A stretch of 64,000 nucleotides of DNA from Mycolicibacterium sp. YH-1. Lineage in GTDB: Bacteria > Actinomycetota > Actinomycetes > Mycobacteriales > Mycobacteriaceae. The notes beneath the pieces are model-generated. The model made no database searches. It saw nothing but the letters and a program-made list of their open reading frames with translations, and had not been told where the DNA came from. The stretch is from positions 5,146,001 through 5,210,000 of the forward strand of contig NZ_CP092915.1 of assembly GCF_022557175.1 (NCBI RefSeq), given 5' to 3'. Position 1 is the stretch's first letter; each line of letters begins with the position of its first letter. Positions 22,244-29,968 of the stretch are shown here, piece after piece. A program made the position numbers and the translations under genes.

Positions 22244-22604
22244 ACGAACACACCGGCGAGTCGTTGCTCCGACCGCGCGGCGATCAATCTGCCGATTCTC
22301 TTGGCGTGCATGCGATGTTCGTGACCCACGCGCGTGCGCCGAATCGGAACCGTACTCGCCGTCACCGCGGCGCCAGAGACCGGAGGCCTCCCCGTGCTCA
22401 TCCAACGAGGCTGACAAGCCCTGACCTCCTCCATATTGCGCAAGTCGCGTCGAATCCGAGAGTGCCCCGCGGCATGTCTTCGCAAACCCGTTTCGACCAA
22501 CGGGTTTTCCGCCCGATGCGACCCGCATGTGATCAAAGAAGGCATCCTCAAAGGCCTTGATCGACAGTGTGATCGACACCTCATGGCCGACGCCGCCCGT
22601 CCTC
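22244..22604. other. Gene-free stretch between the SigF promoter and csbD
   Basis: About 360 bases without a gene I can support. Short open frames exist on both strands, but their composition looks like non-coding shadow (Arg- and His-rich, no family, no ribosome binding site). The only clear structure is the inverted repeat at 22484-22507. Confidence 0.5.
22484..22507. repeat. Perfect 9-bp inverted repeat (AAACCCGTT/AACGGGTTT)
   Basis: Arms AAACCCGTT (22484-22492) and AACGGGTTT (22499-22507) flank six bases. The site lies in the middle of the gap between rsbW and csbD. Size and symmetry fit a TetR- or MarR-type operator, or a hairpin. No regulator gene for it is adjacent. Confidence 0.5.
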
Positions 22605-22629
22605 GTTTAGCCGCCAGCAAGCCCGGGAA
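22605..22629 (+). promoter_or_regulatory. Possible SigF-type promoter of the CsbD gene
   Basis: GTTT (22605-22608), 16 bases, GGGAA (22625-22629), then 35 bases to the ATG. It resembles the SigF consensus with one change in the -10 (GGGAA for GGGTA). CsbD is a general-stress protein in Bacillus under the SigB regulon, which makes SigF control plausible. Confidence 0.4.
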
Positions 22630-22664
22630 CGCTCCGTTGCGAGTCCACCAACGGAAAGGTGATC

Positions 22665-22907
22665 ATGGCCGACAACAACAGTGGTCCAGAAGAAGCCGTC
22701 AAGGGCGTCGTCGAGGACGTCAAGGGCAAGGCAAAGGAAGTGATCGGCACCGTCACGGGGCGAAACGACCTCGTCAACGAGGGCCAGGCCCAGCAGGACA
22801 AGGCCGAGGCTCAGCGGGATGCCGCGAAGAAGGAAGCCGAGGCAGAGGCGGCCCGCGCCGGCGCCGCTGCAGCCGAAAAGCGCCAGGAGTCACATCAGCG
22901 GCCCTGA
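22665..22907 (+). CDS. CsbD-like stress response protein
   Basis: 80 residues, hydrophilic. EEAVKGVVEDVKGKAKEVIG and TVTGRNDLVNEGQAQQDKAE are the CsbD signature; the rest is an Ala/Glu/Lys helix. The ATG at 22665 has GAAAGG upstream; GTG 22659 would add two residues. CsbD proteins are induced in general stress responses, but their biochemical role is unknown. A strong hairpin terminator follows 13 bases after the stop. Confidence 0.88.
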   Translation: MADNNSGPEEAVKGVVEDVKGKAKEVIGTVTGRNDLVNEGQAQQDKAEAQRDAAKKEAEAEAARAGAAAAEKRQESHQRP

Positions 22908-22920
22908 CGCACACACGTCC

Positions 22921-22955
22921 GAAGGCCCGGCCGGGTACACCCCGGCCGGGCCTTC
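22921..22955. terminator. Strong bidirectional hairpin terminator
   Basis: A perfect 15-bp GC-rich stem (22921-22935 with 22941-22955) closes a five-base loop. It sits between the convergent csbD-like gene and the ArsR gene and can terminate both. No long T-run follows, as is common in mycobacteria. Confidence 0.85.
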
Positions 22956-22963
22956 GTCTGTCG

Positions 22964-23305
22964 TCACCCCTCGTCGGGGCGTTCCGCGATGCGCTTGATG
23001 GCGGCGAGGCGCTGGTCCCAGCGCCTGCCGATACCGTCGAGTTCACTGGCCAGCGCGCTCAGGCGGGCCCCCAGCGCGCGGTACCGGATCTCGCGACCGG
23101 ATCGCATGGGCTCCACCAGCCCGGCCTCAGCGAGGACGACGAGGTGCTTGGCGATCGCCTGGCGGCTGACCGGCAGGCGGGCCGCGAGCGCACTCGCCGA
23201 CAGGTCGGCCTGGCCCACCTCGGTGAGAATGCGCCATCGAGTCTCATCGGCGAGCACCGCGAGGACGGCTGGCATCTCCGCGACGCCGCCGAAGCGCTCG
23301 GTCAC
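22964..23305 (-). CDS. ArsR-family transcriptional regulator
   Basis: 113 residues. Winged helix-turn-helix: LAVLADETRWRILTEVG, LSASALAARLPVSRQAIAKH (recognition helix) and LVVLAEAGLVEP with the wing GREIRYRALG. No metal-binding Cys pair is seen, so it belongs to the non-metal branch usually paired with SRPBCC proteins. GTG 23305 overlaps the stop of the upstream SRPBCC gene (GTGA). It presumably represses its own operon through the TTGCA-type dyads at 23749-23788. Confidence 0.9.
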   Translation of the reverse strand: MTERFGGVAEMPAVLAVLADETRWRILTEVGQADLSASALAARLPVSRQAIAKHLVVLAEAGLVEPMRSGREIRYRALGARLSALASELDGIGRRWDQRLAAIKRIAERPDEG

Positions 23306-23724
23306 CGGGATTCCACGAATTCCACCAGCTCGGCGAGTTCGGCTTGCCAGCCGCCGGTGTTGTCGTCGTGTGCCGCCTGCGGGTTCTCCAGCTCCTCGAA
23401 ACCCGTCTCGGCCAGCGATAGCCGGGTCCCGCCCGCGATCTCGGTGAGATCGAAGCGCACGACGGTTGAGTTCCCCGGCGCGGGGGCGACCCCGGACTCG
23501 CGGCCCCACCGGTACACCAGGGTCTTGGGCGGGTCGATGTGCTCGACGACGACGTGGCTGCGGTGGTCCTTCCAGCCGAAGACCCCGGTTCCGCCGGGGC
23601 TGGCGTCGAACTCGCAGGTGTCGCCGAACCACTGCGCGATGAGGTCGGGTTCGGTCAATGCCGCCCACACCTTCTCGGCCGGGGCGTTGATGTCGATCGT
23701 GCGGGTGATGTCGAGGCTCGTCAC
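23302..23724 (-). CDS. SRPBCC (AHSA1-type) ligand-binding protein
   Basis: 140 residues. LDITRTIDINAPAEKVWAAL is the first strand and helix of the Aha1/START-like fold; LIAQWFGDTCEF and GTRLSLAETGFEEL are conserved later elements. The long C-terminal helix closes the hydrophobic cavity. The ligand is unknown. GTG 23724 has GGGAGAAGA upstream; longer in-frame starts run through the operator region. It is first in a two-gene operon with ArsR. Confidence 0.85.
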   Translation of the reverse strand: MTSLDITRTIDINAPAEKVWAALTEPDLIAQWFGDTCEFDASPGGTGVFGWKDHRSHVVVEHIDPPKTLVYRWGRESGVAPAPGNSTVVRFDLTEIAGGTRLSLAETGFEELENPQAAHDDNTGGWQAELAELVEFVESR

Positions 23725-23748
23725 GGGTCTTCTCCCTCTTGGTCTGAT

Positions 23749-23788
23749 GTGCAACTCCATAGTTGCACTGCCCTACGAGTTGCGCAAC
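23749..23788 (-). promoter_or_regulatory. Operator and promoter of the SRPBCC-arsR operon
   Basis: A perfect dyad GTGCAACT-4 bp-AGTTGCAC lies at 23749-23768 and a second, GTTGCGCAAC, at 23779-23788; a half site AGTTGCA follows at about 23794. On the minus strand TTGCGC in the second dyad and AACTAT in the first are spaced by 17 bases, like a -35/-10 pair. ArsR binding here would cover both promoter elements. Confidence 0.7.
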
Positions 23789-23810
23789 CCCCAAGTTGCA
23801 TTACGCCTCC

Positions 23811-23873
23811 CGCCGAACGTGAAGTTGATTGCGAAGAACTCGCGAGAGTTCGCAAACAACTTCACGTTCGGCG
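23811..23873. repeat. Long hairpin-forming inverted repeat between divergent genes
   Basis: Perfect 17-bp arms at 23811-23827 and 23857-23873. The 29 bases between them can pair further (TTGC/GCAA, AACTC/GAGTT around a GCGA loop). The whole 63-bp unit can extrude as one imperfect stem. It lies between the SRPBCC operator and the Mrr gene. It may be an extragenic palindromic repeat or a regulatory structure. Confidence 0.75.
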
Positions 23874-23892
23874 AGGTGTCGGTCCAAGAATC

Positions 23893-23898
23893 TAGAGT
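23893..23898 (+). promoter_or_regulatory. -10-like element before the Mrr gene
   Basis: TAGAGT fits TANNNT and ends eight bases before GTG 23907, suggesting a nearly leaderless transcript. Confidence 0.35.
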
Positions 23899-23906
23899 TC
23901 GGGTCC

Positions 23907-24452
23907 GTGTGGAGGGTCTATGTGGTGGTGGCCGTTGCGGCAGGGCTCGGCGCGTACCTGTTCGGGCTGAGCGTGCCGCTGAGCGTGGCTGTCGGTGTCC
24001 TCGCGCCGGCGCTGCCCGCGTTCCTTGTCGGAATGCTTCGCGGAGCGCGCACCCCGGGGGCCGGGGAGGATCCGGCCGCCGCCAAGCAGGCGATGTCGGG
24101 CACCGAGTTCGAGGATCACGTCGCGCGGATCGCCCGGACGTGTGGTCTGCCGGTCATCATGACGCCGCTGACCGGTGACTGGGGCGTCGACCTCATCGTC
24201 GGGCACCGACCCAATCGGATTGCCATCCAGTGCAAGCGCCAAGCCCGTCCGGTGGGCACGGGCGCGGTTCAGGAGGTGGTGGCGGGAGCGCCGATGCAGG
24301 ACTGCGCCCAGACGATGGTCGTCACCAACCACACCTTCACGCCCGCGGCTCGGCGCCTCGCCGAGATCCACGGCTGCGTGCTCGTTGGTGGGGAGGACCT
24401 CACCCGGCTCGCCTCGATCATCCGCGGCCTGGCGGTCAGCCCATCTCGCTGA
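23907..24452 (+). CDS. Membrane-tethered Mrr-type restriction endonuclease-like protein
   Basis: 181 residues. Two adjoining hydrophobic segments at about 4-45 (VYVVVAVAAGLGAYLFG and VAVGVLAPALPAFLVGML) anchor a cytosolic domain. The domain has SGTEFEDHVARIARTCG, then GDWGVDLIVGHRPNRIAIQCKRQ, which gives the D-x(n)-Q-x-K motif of the Mrr_cat PD-(D/E)XK fold with all three catalytic residues present. The related soluble Mrr enzymes cut modified DNA; membrane-tethered versions are common but little characterised. GTG 23907 is supported by TAGAGT just upstream. The last 17 bases overlap the convergent lat gene. Confidence 0.8.
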   Translation: MWRVYVVVAVAAGLGAYLFGLSVPLSVAVGVLAPALPAFLVGMLRGARTPGAGEDPAAAKQAMSGTEFEDHVARIARTCGLPVIMTPLTGDWGVDLIVGHRPNRIAIQCKRQARPVGTGAVQEVVAGAPMQDCAQTMVVTNHTFTPAARRLAEIHGCVLVGGEDLTRLASIIRGLAVSPSR

Positions 24453-25809
24453 GAACCTCGCGCACGGTGTCGACGGCGGTGTCGATATCACGGCGCGACA
24501 CCGTGAGCGCGGGCCGGAATCGCACACTGTCCGGGCCGCTGCCCAGCATGATGACGCGGCGGTCCCACAGCCTGCCGATGAGATCGTCACGCTGCGCGGG
24601 CGACGGCATGCTGAACGCACACATCAGACCGCGGCCGCGCGGGTCGAGCACGAGGGTCGGGAACTCCTCGGCGAGACTCTCGAGCCGATCCAGCAGATGC
24701 TTGCCCGCCTTGGCCGCGTGCACCATCAGATCGTCAGCCTCGATCACCTCGAGGATGCGACGCGCCCGCACCATATCGGTGAGGTTGCCGCCCCACGTGG
24801 AGTTGATTCGCGAGCTGACCGTGAAGACGTTGCCCGCCACCTCGTCGACGCGCCCGCCTGCCATCACACCGCACACCTGCGTCTTCTTGCCGAAGGCGAC
24901 GACGTCCGGACGAACGCCCAATTGCTGGTAGGCCCAGGGTGTTCCGGTCATTCCGCAACCGGTCTGCACCTCATCGAAGATCAGCAGCGCGTCGAACTCA
25001 TCGCACAGCGCACGCATCGCGGCGAAGAACTCCGCGCGGATGTGCCGGTCGCCACCCTCGCCCTGAATGGGCTCGGCGATGAAGCACGCGATGTCATGCG
25101 GATTGGCCTCGAACGCCGCGCGGGCCTGTCGCAGCGACTCCGCCTCGAGCGCGGCCATGTCGGCACCTGGCCGCACGTAGGGCGCGTCGATTCGCGGCCA
25201 GTCGAACTTCGGGAAGCGAGCGACCTTGTTGGGATCGGTGTTCGTCAGCGAGAGGGTGTAGCCGCTGCGTCCGTGGAACGCCCCACGCAGGTGCAGCACG
25301 CGGGTGCCGAACTCGGCGTGCCCCGGACGCGAGGAGGAAGAGGAGTCAAGCCCGCGGGACTCGTTGAGCCGACTCTTCCAGTCGAATGCCACCTTGAGCG
25401 CGTTCTCGACCGCGAGCGCACCACCGTCAACGAAGAACAGGTGCGGTAGCGCGGGATCACCCAGCACGCGCTTGAAGGTGTCGACGAATCGCGCCATCGG
25501 CACGCTGTAGACATCGGAGTTGCTCGGCTTGTTGATCGCGGCCGCTGCCAGCTCCCCGCGGAAGTCGGGATCCTCGGCCAGCCCCGGATGGTTCATACCC
25601 AGGGCCGACGACGCGAAGAACGTGAACATGTCCAGGAAGTGGACGCCCGTGCGCGCGTCGACCAACTGCGATCCCGACGAACGCTGCACGTCGAGCACGA
25701 AGTCGAGGCCGTCGGTGAGGATGCTGGCCCGCAGCACCTCGTGCACGTCGTCGGGGCCGATGGCCGGGCCGGATGCGCGATCGGTTCGGGACGGGAGAAC
25801 GGCGGTCAT
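24436..25809 (-). CDS. lat: L-lysine 6-aminotransferase
   Basis: 457 residues, class III PLP enzyme. FFVDGGALAVENALKVAFDW is the cofactor phosphate region, GAFHGRSGYTLSLTNT follows, LLIFDEVQTGCGMTG carries the PLP-ring Asp, and VVAFGKKTQVCGV holds the Schiff-base Lys. It moves the epsilon-amino group of lysine to 2-oxoglutarate, giving piperideine-6-carboxylate for Pcd (26366-27919). TAAGAT ends six bases before the ATG, so the mRNA is probably leaderless. In M. tuberculosis it is strongly induced in stationary phase. LrpA upstream is the likely regulator. Confidence 0.95.
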   Translation of the reverse strand: MTAVLPSRTDRASGPAIGPDDVHEVLRASILTDGLDFVLDVQRSSGSQLVDARTGVHFLDMFTFFASSALGMNHPGLAEDPDFRGELAAAAINKPSNSDVYSVPMARFVDTFKRVLGDPALPHLFFVDGGALAVENALKVAFDWKSRLNESRGLDSSSSSRPGHAEFGTRVLHLRGAFHGRSGYTLSLTNTDPNKVARFPKFDWPRIDAPYVRPGADMAALEAESLRQARAAFEANPHDIACFIAEPIQGEGGDRHIRAEFFAAMRALCDEFDALLIFDEVQTGCGMTGTPWAYQQLGVRPDVVAFGKKTQVCGVMAGGRVDEVAGNVFTVSSRINSTWGGNLTDMVRARRILEVIEADDLMVHAAKAGKHLLDRLESLAEEFPTLVLDPRGRGLMCAFSMPSPAQRDDLIGRLWDRRVIMLGSGPDSVRFRPALTVSRRDIDTAVDTVREVLSEMG

Positions 25810-25815
25810 GCGGCG

Positions 25816-25821
25816 ATCTTA
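25816..25821 (-). promoter_or_regulatory. -10 element of lat (leaderless)
   Basis: TAAGAT on the minus strand is followed by exactly six bases and the lat ATG. That places transcription start on the A of ATG. No Shine-Dalgarno sequence is present at normal spacing. Confidence 0.6.
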
Positions 25822-25861
25822 GCGCATTCTTTACGGCCCTCCCCGCTCTTATCAGGATTAA

Positions 25862-26323
25862 TTACGGCACGAAGTCGCGTCCTTCGTAAAATGTTTGTAA
25901 GATGATGGTGCTTCGGGTGCGAACGTTGGCCGCGGTTCGGATCTGCTGCAGCAGGTCTTCCAGCGCTCGCGCGGTGGCGACGCGGACCAGGAGGACATAG
26001 CTCTCCTCCCCCGCCACTGAGTGACACGACTCGATCTCACGAATGTGTTCGAGCCGGGCAGGCGCATCATCGGGTTGAGACGGATCGAGGGGTGAGATGG
26101 CCACGAACGCCGACAGCATGTTGCCGATGGCCTCCGGGTTGATCCTCGCCCGGTACCCCGTGACCACGCCGCGCGATTCCAGGCGCCGCACCCGCGACTG
26201 CACCGCGGACACCGACAGACCGGCTACCGATGCCAACTGCGCCAGTGTGGCCCGCCCGTCGGCCACGAGAGCGCGCGCCAGGATCCGGTCGATCTCATCG
26301 AGTTCCTCACCCGTGTCCGTCAT
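25862..26323 (-). CDS. lrpA: Lrp/AsnC-family regulator LrpA
   Basis: 153 residues. An N-terminal HTH (DEIDRILARALVADGRATLA, then VAGLSVSAVQSRVRRLESRG) is followed by the RAM effector domain (AFVAISPL, HSVAGEESYVLLVRVATARA). It senses amino acids and, in M. tuberculosis (Rv3291c), responds to lysine-type ligands next to lat. The gene lies upstream of lat on the same strand with a 52-bp gap. TAGTCT ends six bases before the ATG. Confidence 0.92.
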   Translation of the reverse strand: MTDTGEELDEIDRILARALVADGRATLAQLASVAGLSVSAVQSRVRRLESRGVVTGYRARINPEAIGNMLSAFVAISPLDPSQPDDAPARLEHIREIESCHSVAGEESYVLLVRVATARALEDLLQQIRTAANVRTRSTIILQTFYEGRDFVP

Positions 26324-26329
26324 GGCCGG

Positions 26330-26335
26330 AGACTA
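26330..26335 (-). promoter_or_regulatory. -10 element of lrpA (leaderless)
   Basis: TAGTCT on the minus strand ends six bases before the lrpA ATG, the same spacing as at lat. The divergent pcd start is only 42 bases from the lrpA start, so both promoters share this short interval. Confidence 0.55.
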
Positions 26336-26365
26336 TCGCGACGACCCCTACGAGAAAGCGGCATC

Positions 26366-27919
26366 ATGACCACCATGGCAACCTCCACGCCCGCTGCGGC
26401 CCTGCCCACCGCCGACGAGTTGCGCAAGAGGGTTCGCGCGGCGCTGGGCGCGATCGGTGCGCGATGCGACCTCCGCGAACCGGGCACCTCTGGCCTTCCC
26501 GCCCGTACACCCATCACCGACGACATGTTGTTCGCCATTGACGAGACCACCTCGGCGCAGGCGCAGGAGGCCATAGCCGCCGCAGCCACGGCATTCGCCG
26601 GCTGGCGCGTCACCCCCGCACCCGTTCGGGGCGCACTGGTGGCCCGGCTCGGTGAACTCCTGATCGAGCACAAGAGCGATCTCGCCACGCTCGTCACCGT
26701 CGAGGCGGGGAAGATCACCTCCGAGGCACTGGGCGAGGTGCAGGAGATGATCGACGTCTGCCAGTTCGCCGTTGGTCTCTCGCGTCAGCTGTACGGCAAG
26801 ACCATCGCATCCGAGCGGCCCGGCCACCGGCTGATGGAGACGTGGCATCCGCTCGGCGTCGTCGGCGTCATCACCGCATTCAACTTCCCGGTCGCGGTCT
26901 GGGCGTGGAACACCGCCGTCGCGCTGGTATGTGGAAACACCGTGGTGTGGAAGCCTTCTGAACTCACCCCGCTCACCGCGATCGCGTGCCAGGCCCTGAT
27001 CGAGCGCGCCGCAGACGACGTGGGTGCACCCCATGACGTCAGCCGACTCGTCCTTGGCGCCCGCGAGATCGGCGAACTGCTGGTCGACGACGCCCGAGTG
27101 GCGCTGCTGAGCGCGACTGGCTCGGTGCGGATGGGCCGGGAGGTCGGGCCGCGGGTGGCACAGCGCTTCGGCAAGGCGCTTCTGGAACTGGGCGGCAACA
27201 ACGCGGCGATCGTCGCACCCTCGGCCGACCTCGATCTGGCGGTTCGCGGCATCGTGTTCGCCGCGGCGGGCACCGCGGGCCAGCGCTGCACCAGCATGCG
27301 CCGCGTGATCGCCCACACGTCGGTGGTGGACACCCTCGTCGAGCGTATCGAGCAGGCCTACCGCAGCCTGCCGGTCGGAGATCCGGCGGCCGAGGGCACC
27401 CTGGTCGGACCGCTGATCCACGAGCGCGCCTACCGCGACATGGTCGGCGCGCTCGAGCAGGCCAGGGCCGACGGCGGCGAGGTCATCGGCGGTGAGCATG
27501 TCGAGGTGGACGCGGGCGGCTTCTACGTGCGGCCCGCCCTGGTCCGGATGCCTGCGCAGACCGCCGTGGTGCACGACGAGACGTTCGCGCCGATCCTCTA
27601 CGTGCTGACCTATGACGATCTCGACGAGGCCATCGCACTGAACAACGCGGTACCGCAGGGGCTTTCGTCGGCGATCTTCACCACCGACATTCGTGAGGCC
27701 GAACGCTTCATGGCCGCCGACGGATCGGACTGCGGCATCGCCAACGTCAACATCGGCACCTCGGGCGCGGAGATTGGCGGAGCATTCGGCGGCGAGAAGC
27801 AGACCGGCGGTGGCCGCGAGTCAGGGTCCGACTCGTGGAAGGCCTACATGCGACGCGCCACCAACACCGTCAACTACAGCTCCGAGTTGCCGCTCGCTCA
27901 GGGCGTCCAGTTCGGCTAA
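26366..27919 (+). CDS. pcd: Piperideine-6-carboxylate (alpha-aminoadipate semialdehyde) dehydrogenase
   Basis: 517 residues, aldehyde dehydrogenase superfamily. FNFPVAVWAWNTAVALVCGN is the NAD-binding entry, LELGGNNAAIVAPSADL carries the general-base Glu, GTAGQRCTSMRR the catalytic Cys, and ETFAPILYVLTYDDLDEAI the conserved C-terminal motif. It oxidises the product of Lat to alpha-aminoadipate. The adjacency to lat-lrpA matches M. tuberculosis Rv3290c-Rv3293, but I see no counterpart of Rv3292. The last 99 bases overlap the convergent CoA-transferase gene, an unusually long overlap. Confidence 0.9.
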   Translation: MTTMATSTPAAALPTADELRKRVRAALGAIGARCDLREPGTSGLPARTPITDDMLFAIDETTSAQAQEAIAAAATAFAGWRVTPAPVRGALVARLGELLIEHKSDLATLVTVEAGKITSEALGEVQEMIDVCQFAVGLSRQLYGKTIASERPGHRLMETWHPLGVVGVITAFNFPVAVWAWNTAVALVCGNTVVWKPSELTPLTAIACQALIERAADDVGAPHDVSRLVLGAREIGELLVDDARVALLSATGSVRMGREVGPRVAQRFGKALLELGGNNAAIVAPSADLDLAVRGIVFAAAGTAGQRCTSMRRVIAHTSVVDTLVERIEQAYRSLPVGDPAAEGTLVGPLIHERAYRDMVGALEQARADGGEVIGGEHVEVDAGGFYVRPALVRMPAQTAVVHDETFAPILYVLTYDDLDEAIALNNAVPQGLSSAIFTTDIREAERFMAADGSDCGIANVNIGTSGAEIGGAFGGEKQTGGGRESGSDSWKAYMRRATNTVNYSSELPLAQGVQFG

Positions 27920-29041
27920 CACGTCCCGCGTGTCAGCGCCCAGCTCGGGTGCATAGCCGGCCACCCGGCCCGGTGTACGCGAGAACCACGTCGGCACACC
28001 GGGAATGCGCACCGGGCCGTGTTGCGTCTGCACCGTCTCGAACAGACCGACGGCGTTCAGGTGCGGATCGTCGAACAGCGCATCGGGGGTCTGGATCGGC
28101 GCGGCCGGGATCTCCAACTCCCGAAACAGCGCCAGCCACTCGTCGGTGGTGCGCTCCAACAACGTCTCGGCGATCAGGCCGTAGACCACGTCGATATGCT
28201 TGGCGCGCCGTTCCAGCGTGGCGTAGAGCTCGCTGGTCCAGGCGGGCTGGACCGCGGCGATGAAGGCGTTCCAGTGCTTGTCGTTGTAGATCAGCGCAGC
28301 GATCTGACCGTCCTTGGTCTGATATGGCCGCCGGTTCGGTGCGACCGTGCGCGGATACACCGCCGGCCCCAGTGGAGGGTCGAACATGGCGCCGTTGGCA
28401 TGTTCGACCAACATGAAGGATGCCATGGTCTCGAACATGGCGACCTCGACCTCCTGTCCCTCCCCCGTGCGCTCACGGTGGAACAGCGCCATCATCGTGG
28501 CGTACAGCGCGGTGAGCCCGGCGACCTTGTCCGCCATGATGGTTCCGACGTAGTTCGCCTCGCCGGTGAGTTGTTCCTGCACGGCGGGCAGGCCGCACTC
28601 GGCCTGAATGGTGTCGTCGTAGGCCGGCCGGTCCGCCTCGGGACCTCGGCGGCCGTAGCCGTAGCAGTTCGTGTACACAATGTCGGGGTTGATCGCGGCG
28701 ACGTCGTCGTAGCCGAAGCCGAGTTTGACGATCGCCTTCGACCGCATCGAGTGGATGAACACATCGGCACTCACGATCAGCGAGCGAAGGGCCGCCGCGC
28801 CCTCCTCGGTGCGCAGATCCAGCACCACACTGCGCTTTCCGCGGTTGACGTTGACGAACACGCCGCTCATTCCGGGCGCGGGGCCGACCGAGATGAAGCG
28901 GGTGTTGTCACCGGCCGGCGGCTCGACCTTGACGACGTCAGCACCCATGTCGGCCATGATCTGCGTGCAGTAGGGGCCCATCACCATCGCGGTCAGATCG
29001 ACCACACGGATACCGTGCAGCGGGCCCTTCGGTTCAGTCAT
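27821..29041 (-). CDS. CoA-transferase family III (CaiB/BaiF)
   Basis: 406 residues from ATG 29041. GIRVVDLTAMVMGPYCTQIM and MGADVVKVEPPAGDNTR are the N-terminal family III motifs; VVLDLRTEEGAAALRSL follows, and RPAYDDTIQAECGL contains the catalytic Asp that forms the acyl anhydride. It moves CoA between carboxylic acids. The start overlaps the upstream SDR stop as ATGA. The last 32 codons are read antisense to the end of pcd, and the final 11 residues look like an added tail. It is the distal gene of the catabolic operon. Confidence 0.88.
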   Translation of the reverse strand: MTEPKGPLHGIRVVDLTAMVMGPYCTQIMADMGADVVKVEPPAGDNTRFISVGPAPGMSGVFVNVNRGKRSVVLDLRTEEGAAALRSLIVSADVFIHSMRSKAIVKLGFGYDDVAAINPDIVYTNCYGYGRRGPEADRPAYDDTIQAECGLPAVQEQLTGEANYVGTIMADKVAGLTALYATMMALFHRERTGEGQEVEVAMFETMASFMLVEHANGAMFDPPLGPAVYPRTVAPNRRPYQTKDGQIAALIYNDKHWNAFIAAVQPAWTSELYATLERRAKHIDVVYGLIAETLLERTTDEWLALFRELEIPAAPIQTPDALFDDPHLNAVGLFETVQTQHGPVRIPGVPTWFSRTPGRVAGYAPELGADTRDVLAELDALSERQLGAVVDGVGGASHVGLPRVGP

Positions 29042-29967
29042 TCTCGGCTCCCTGCGCCGAAGCTGTACCGGATGTGATCGGCGTGCCCGTCGGGCACCAC
29101 GGGGAACACCAGCGGCGAGGTGTCGTCGCGGATCGCGGTGATGTTCTCGGCGACGTCCTCGACGGTCCACGACGGCCGATACACACCGGGGGTCTCGCCG
29201 ATGAACGCCCGAGCCACGCGGCCCGCGATGGCCACGAAGTACTCGCCCGTGACGGTGCAGTCCTCGTGTGCCAGCCAGCCGACGGTCGGTGCCACCAGAG
29301 CGGGGTCCATCGGCGGGTAGGCCGACGTGTCCAGTCCCTCAGCCATTCTGGTGACAGCGCCCGGGATGATCGCGTTACAGCGCACGCCCGCGGCCGCACC
29401 CTCGAGTGCCACGACGTTGGTCAGCCCGAGGACACCAGCCTTGGCCGCGGCGTAGTTGGCGACGCCGTGGTTGCCGTACAGCCCACCGATCGACGATGTC
29501 AGCACGATCCGGCCGTAGCCCGCCGCGCACATCACCGGGAACGCGGGCCGCACCACGTGGAACGCACCGCGCAGGTGAACGTCGAGGACGGCGTCGAAGT
29601 CCTTGTAGGACATCTGGGTGAGCGGCGCGCGGCGCACGTTGCCCGCATTGTGGATCAGGACGTCGATGCGGCCGTAGTGGTCGAGCGCGGTGGCGATGAT
29701 CGACTCACCGCCCGCGGCGGTGGCCACCGAATCGGTGCTGGCGACGGCATCACCTCCGGCAGCGCGGATCTCGGCGGCGACCTGATGCGCCGGACCCTCG
29801 TCGCCGCCCTCACCGGTCAGGCTGCCACCGACGTCGTTGACCACGACCCTGGCGCCGCGGGAGGCGAGCAGCAGGGCGTACTCGCGACCAAGGCCCCGCC
29901 CGCCGCCGGTGACGACGGCGACGCGTCCGTCGAATCGCAGGTCGGATGGCTCAGTGAATTCACTCAT
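29038..29967 (-). CDS. Short-chain dehydrogenase (multifunctional-enzyme-type SDR)
   Basis: 309 residues. VAVVTGGGRGLGREYALLLA is the cofactor loop, VLIHNAGNVRRA the NNAG-type strand (here HNAG), and ANYAAAKAGVLGL the Y-x3-K catalytic motif. ARVVVNDVGGSLTGEGGDEG is the signature of the peroxisomal-MFE-2/3-hydroxyacyl-CoA dehydrogenase-like branch. It could oxidise a beta-hydroxyacyl-CoA. ATG 29967 lies one base after the stop of the TauD-type gene. Confidence 0.87.
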   Translation of the reverse strand: MSEFTEPSDLRFDGRVAVVTGGGRGLGREYALLLASRGARVVVNDVGGSLTGEGGDEGPAHQVAAEIRAAGGDAVASTDSVATAAGGESIIATALDHYGRIDVLIHNAGNVRRAPLTQMSYKDFDAVLDVHLRGAFHVVRPAFPVMCAAGYGRIVLTSSIGGLYGNHGVANYAAAKAGVLGLTNVVALEGAAAGVRCNAIIPGAVTRMAEGLDTSAYPPMDPALVAPTVGWLAHEDCTVTGEYFVAIAGRVARAFIGETPGVYRPSWTVEDVAENITAIRDDTSPLVFPVVPDGHADHIRYSFGAGSRE

Positions 29968-29968
29968 G

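Noticed and set aside
22238..22579. 113-codon open frame on the minus strand upstream of rsbW (possible usfY)
   Set aside because: No resemblance to UsfY, no ribosome binding site, and it runs through the SigF promoter.
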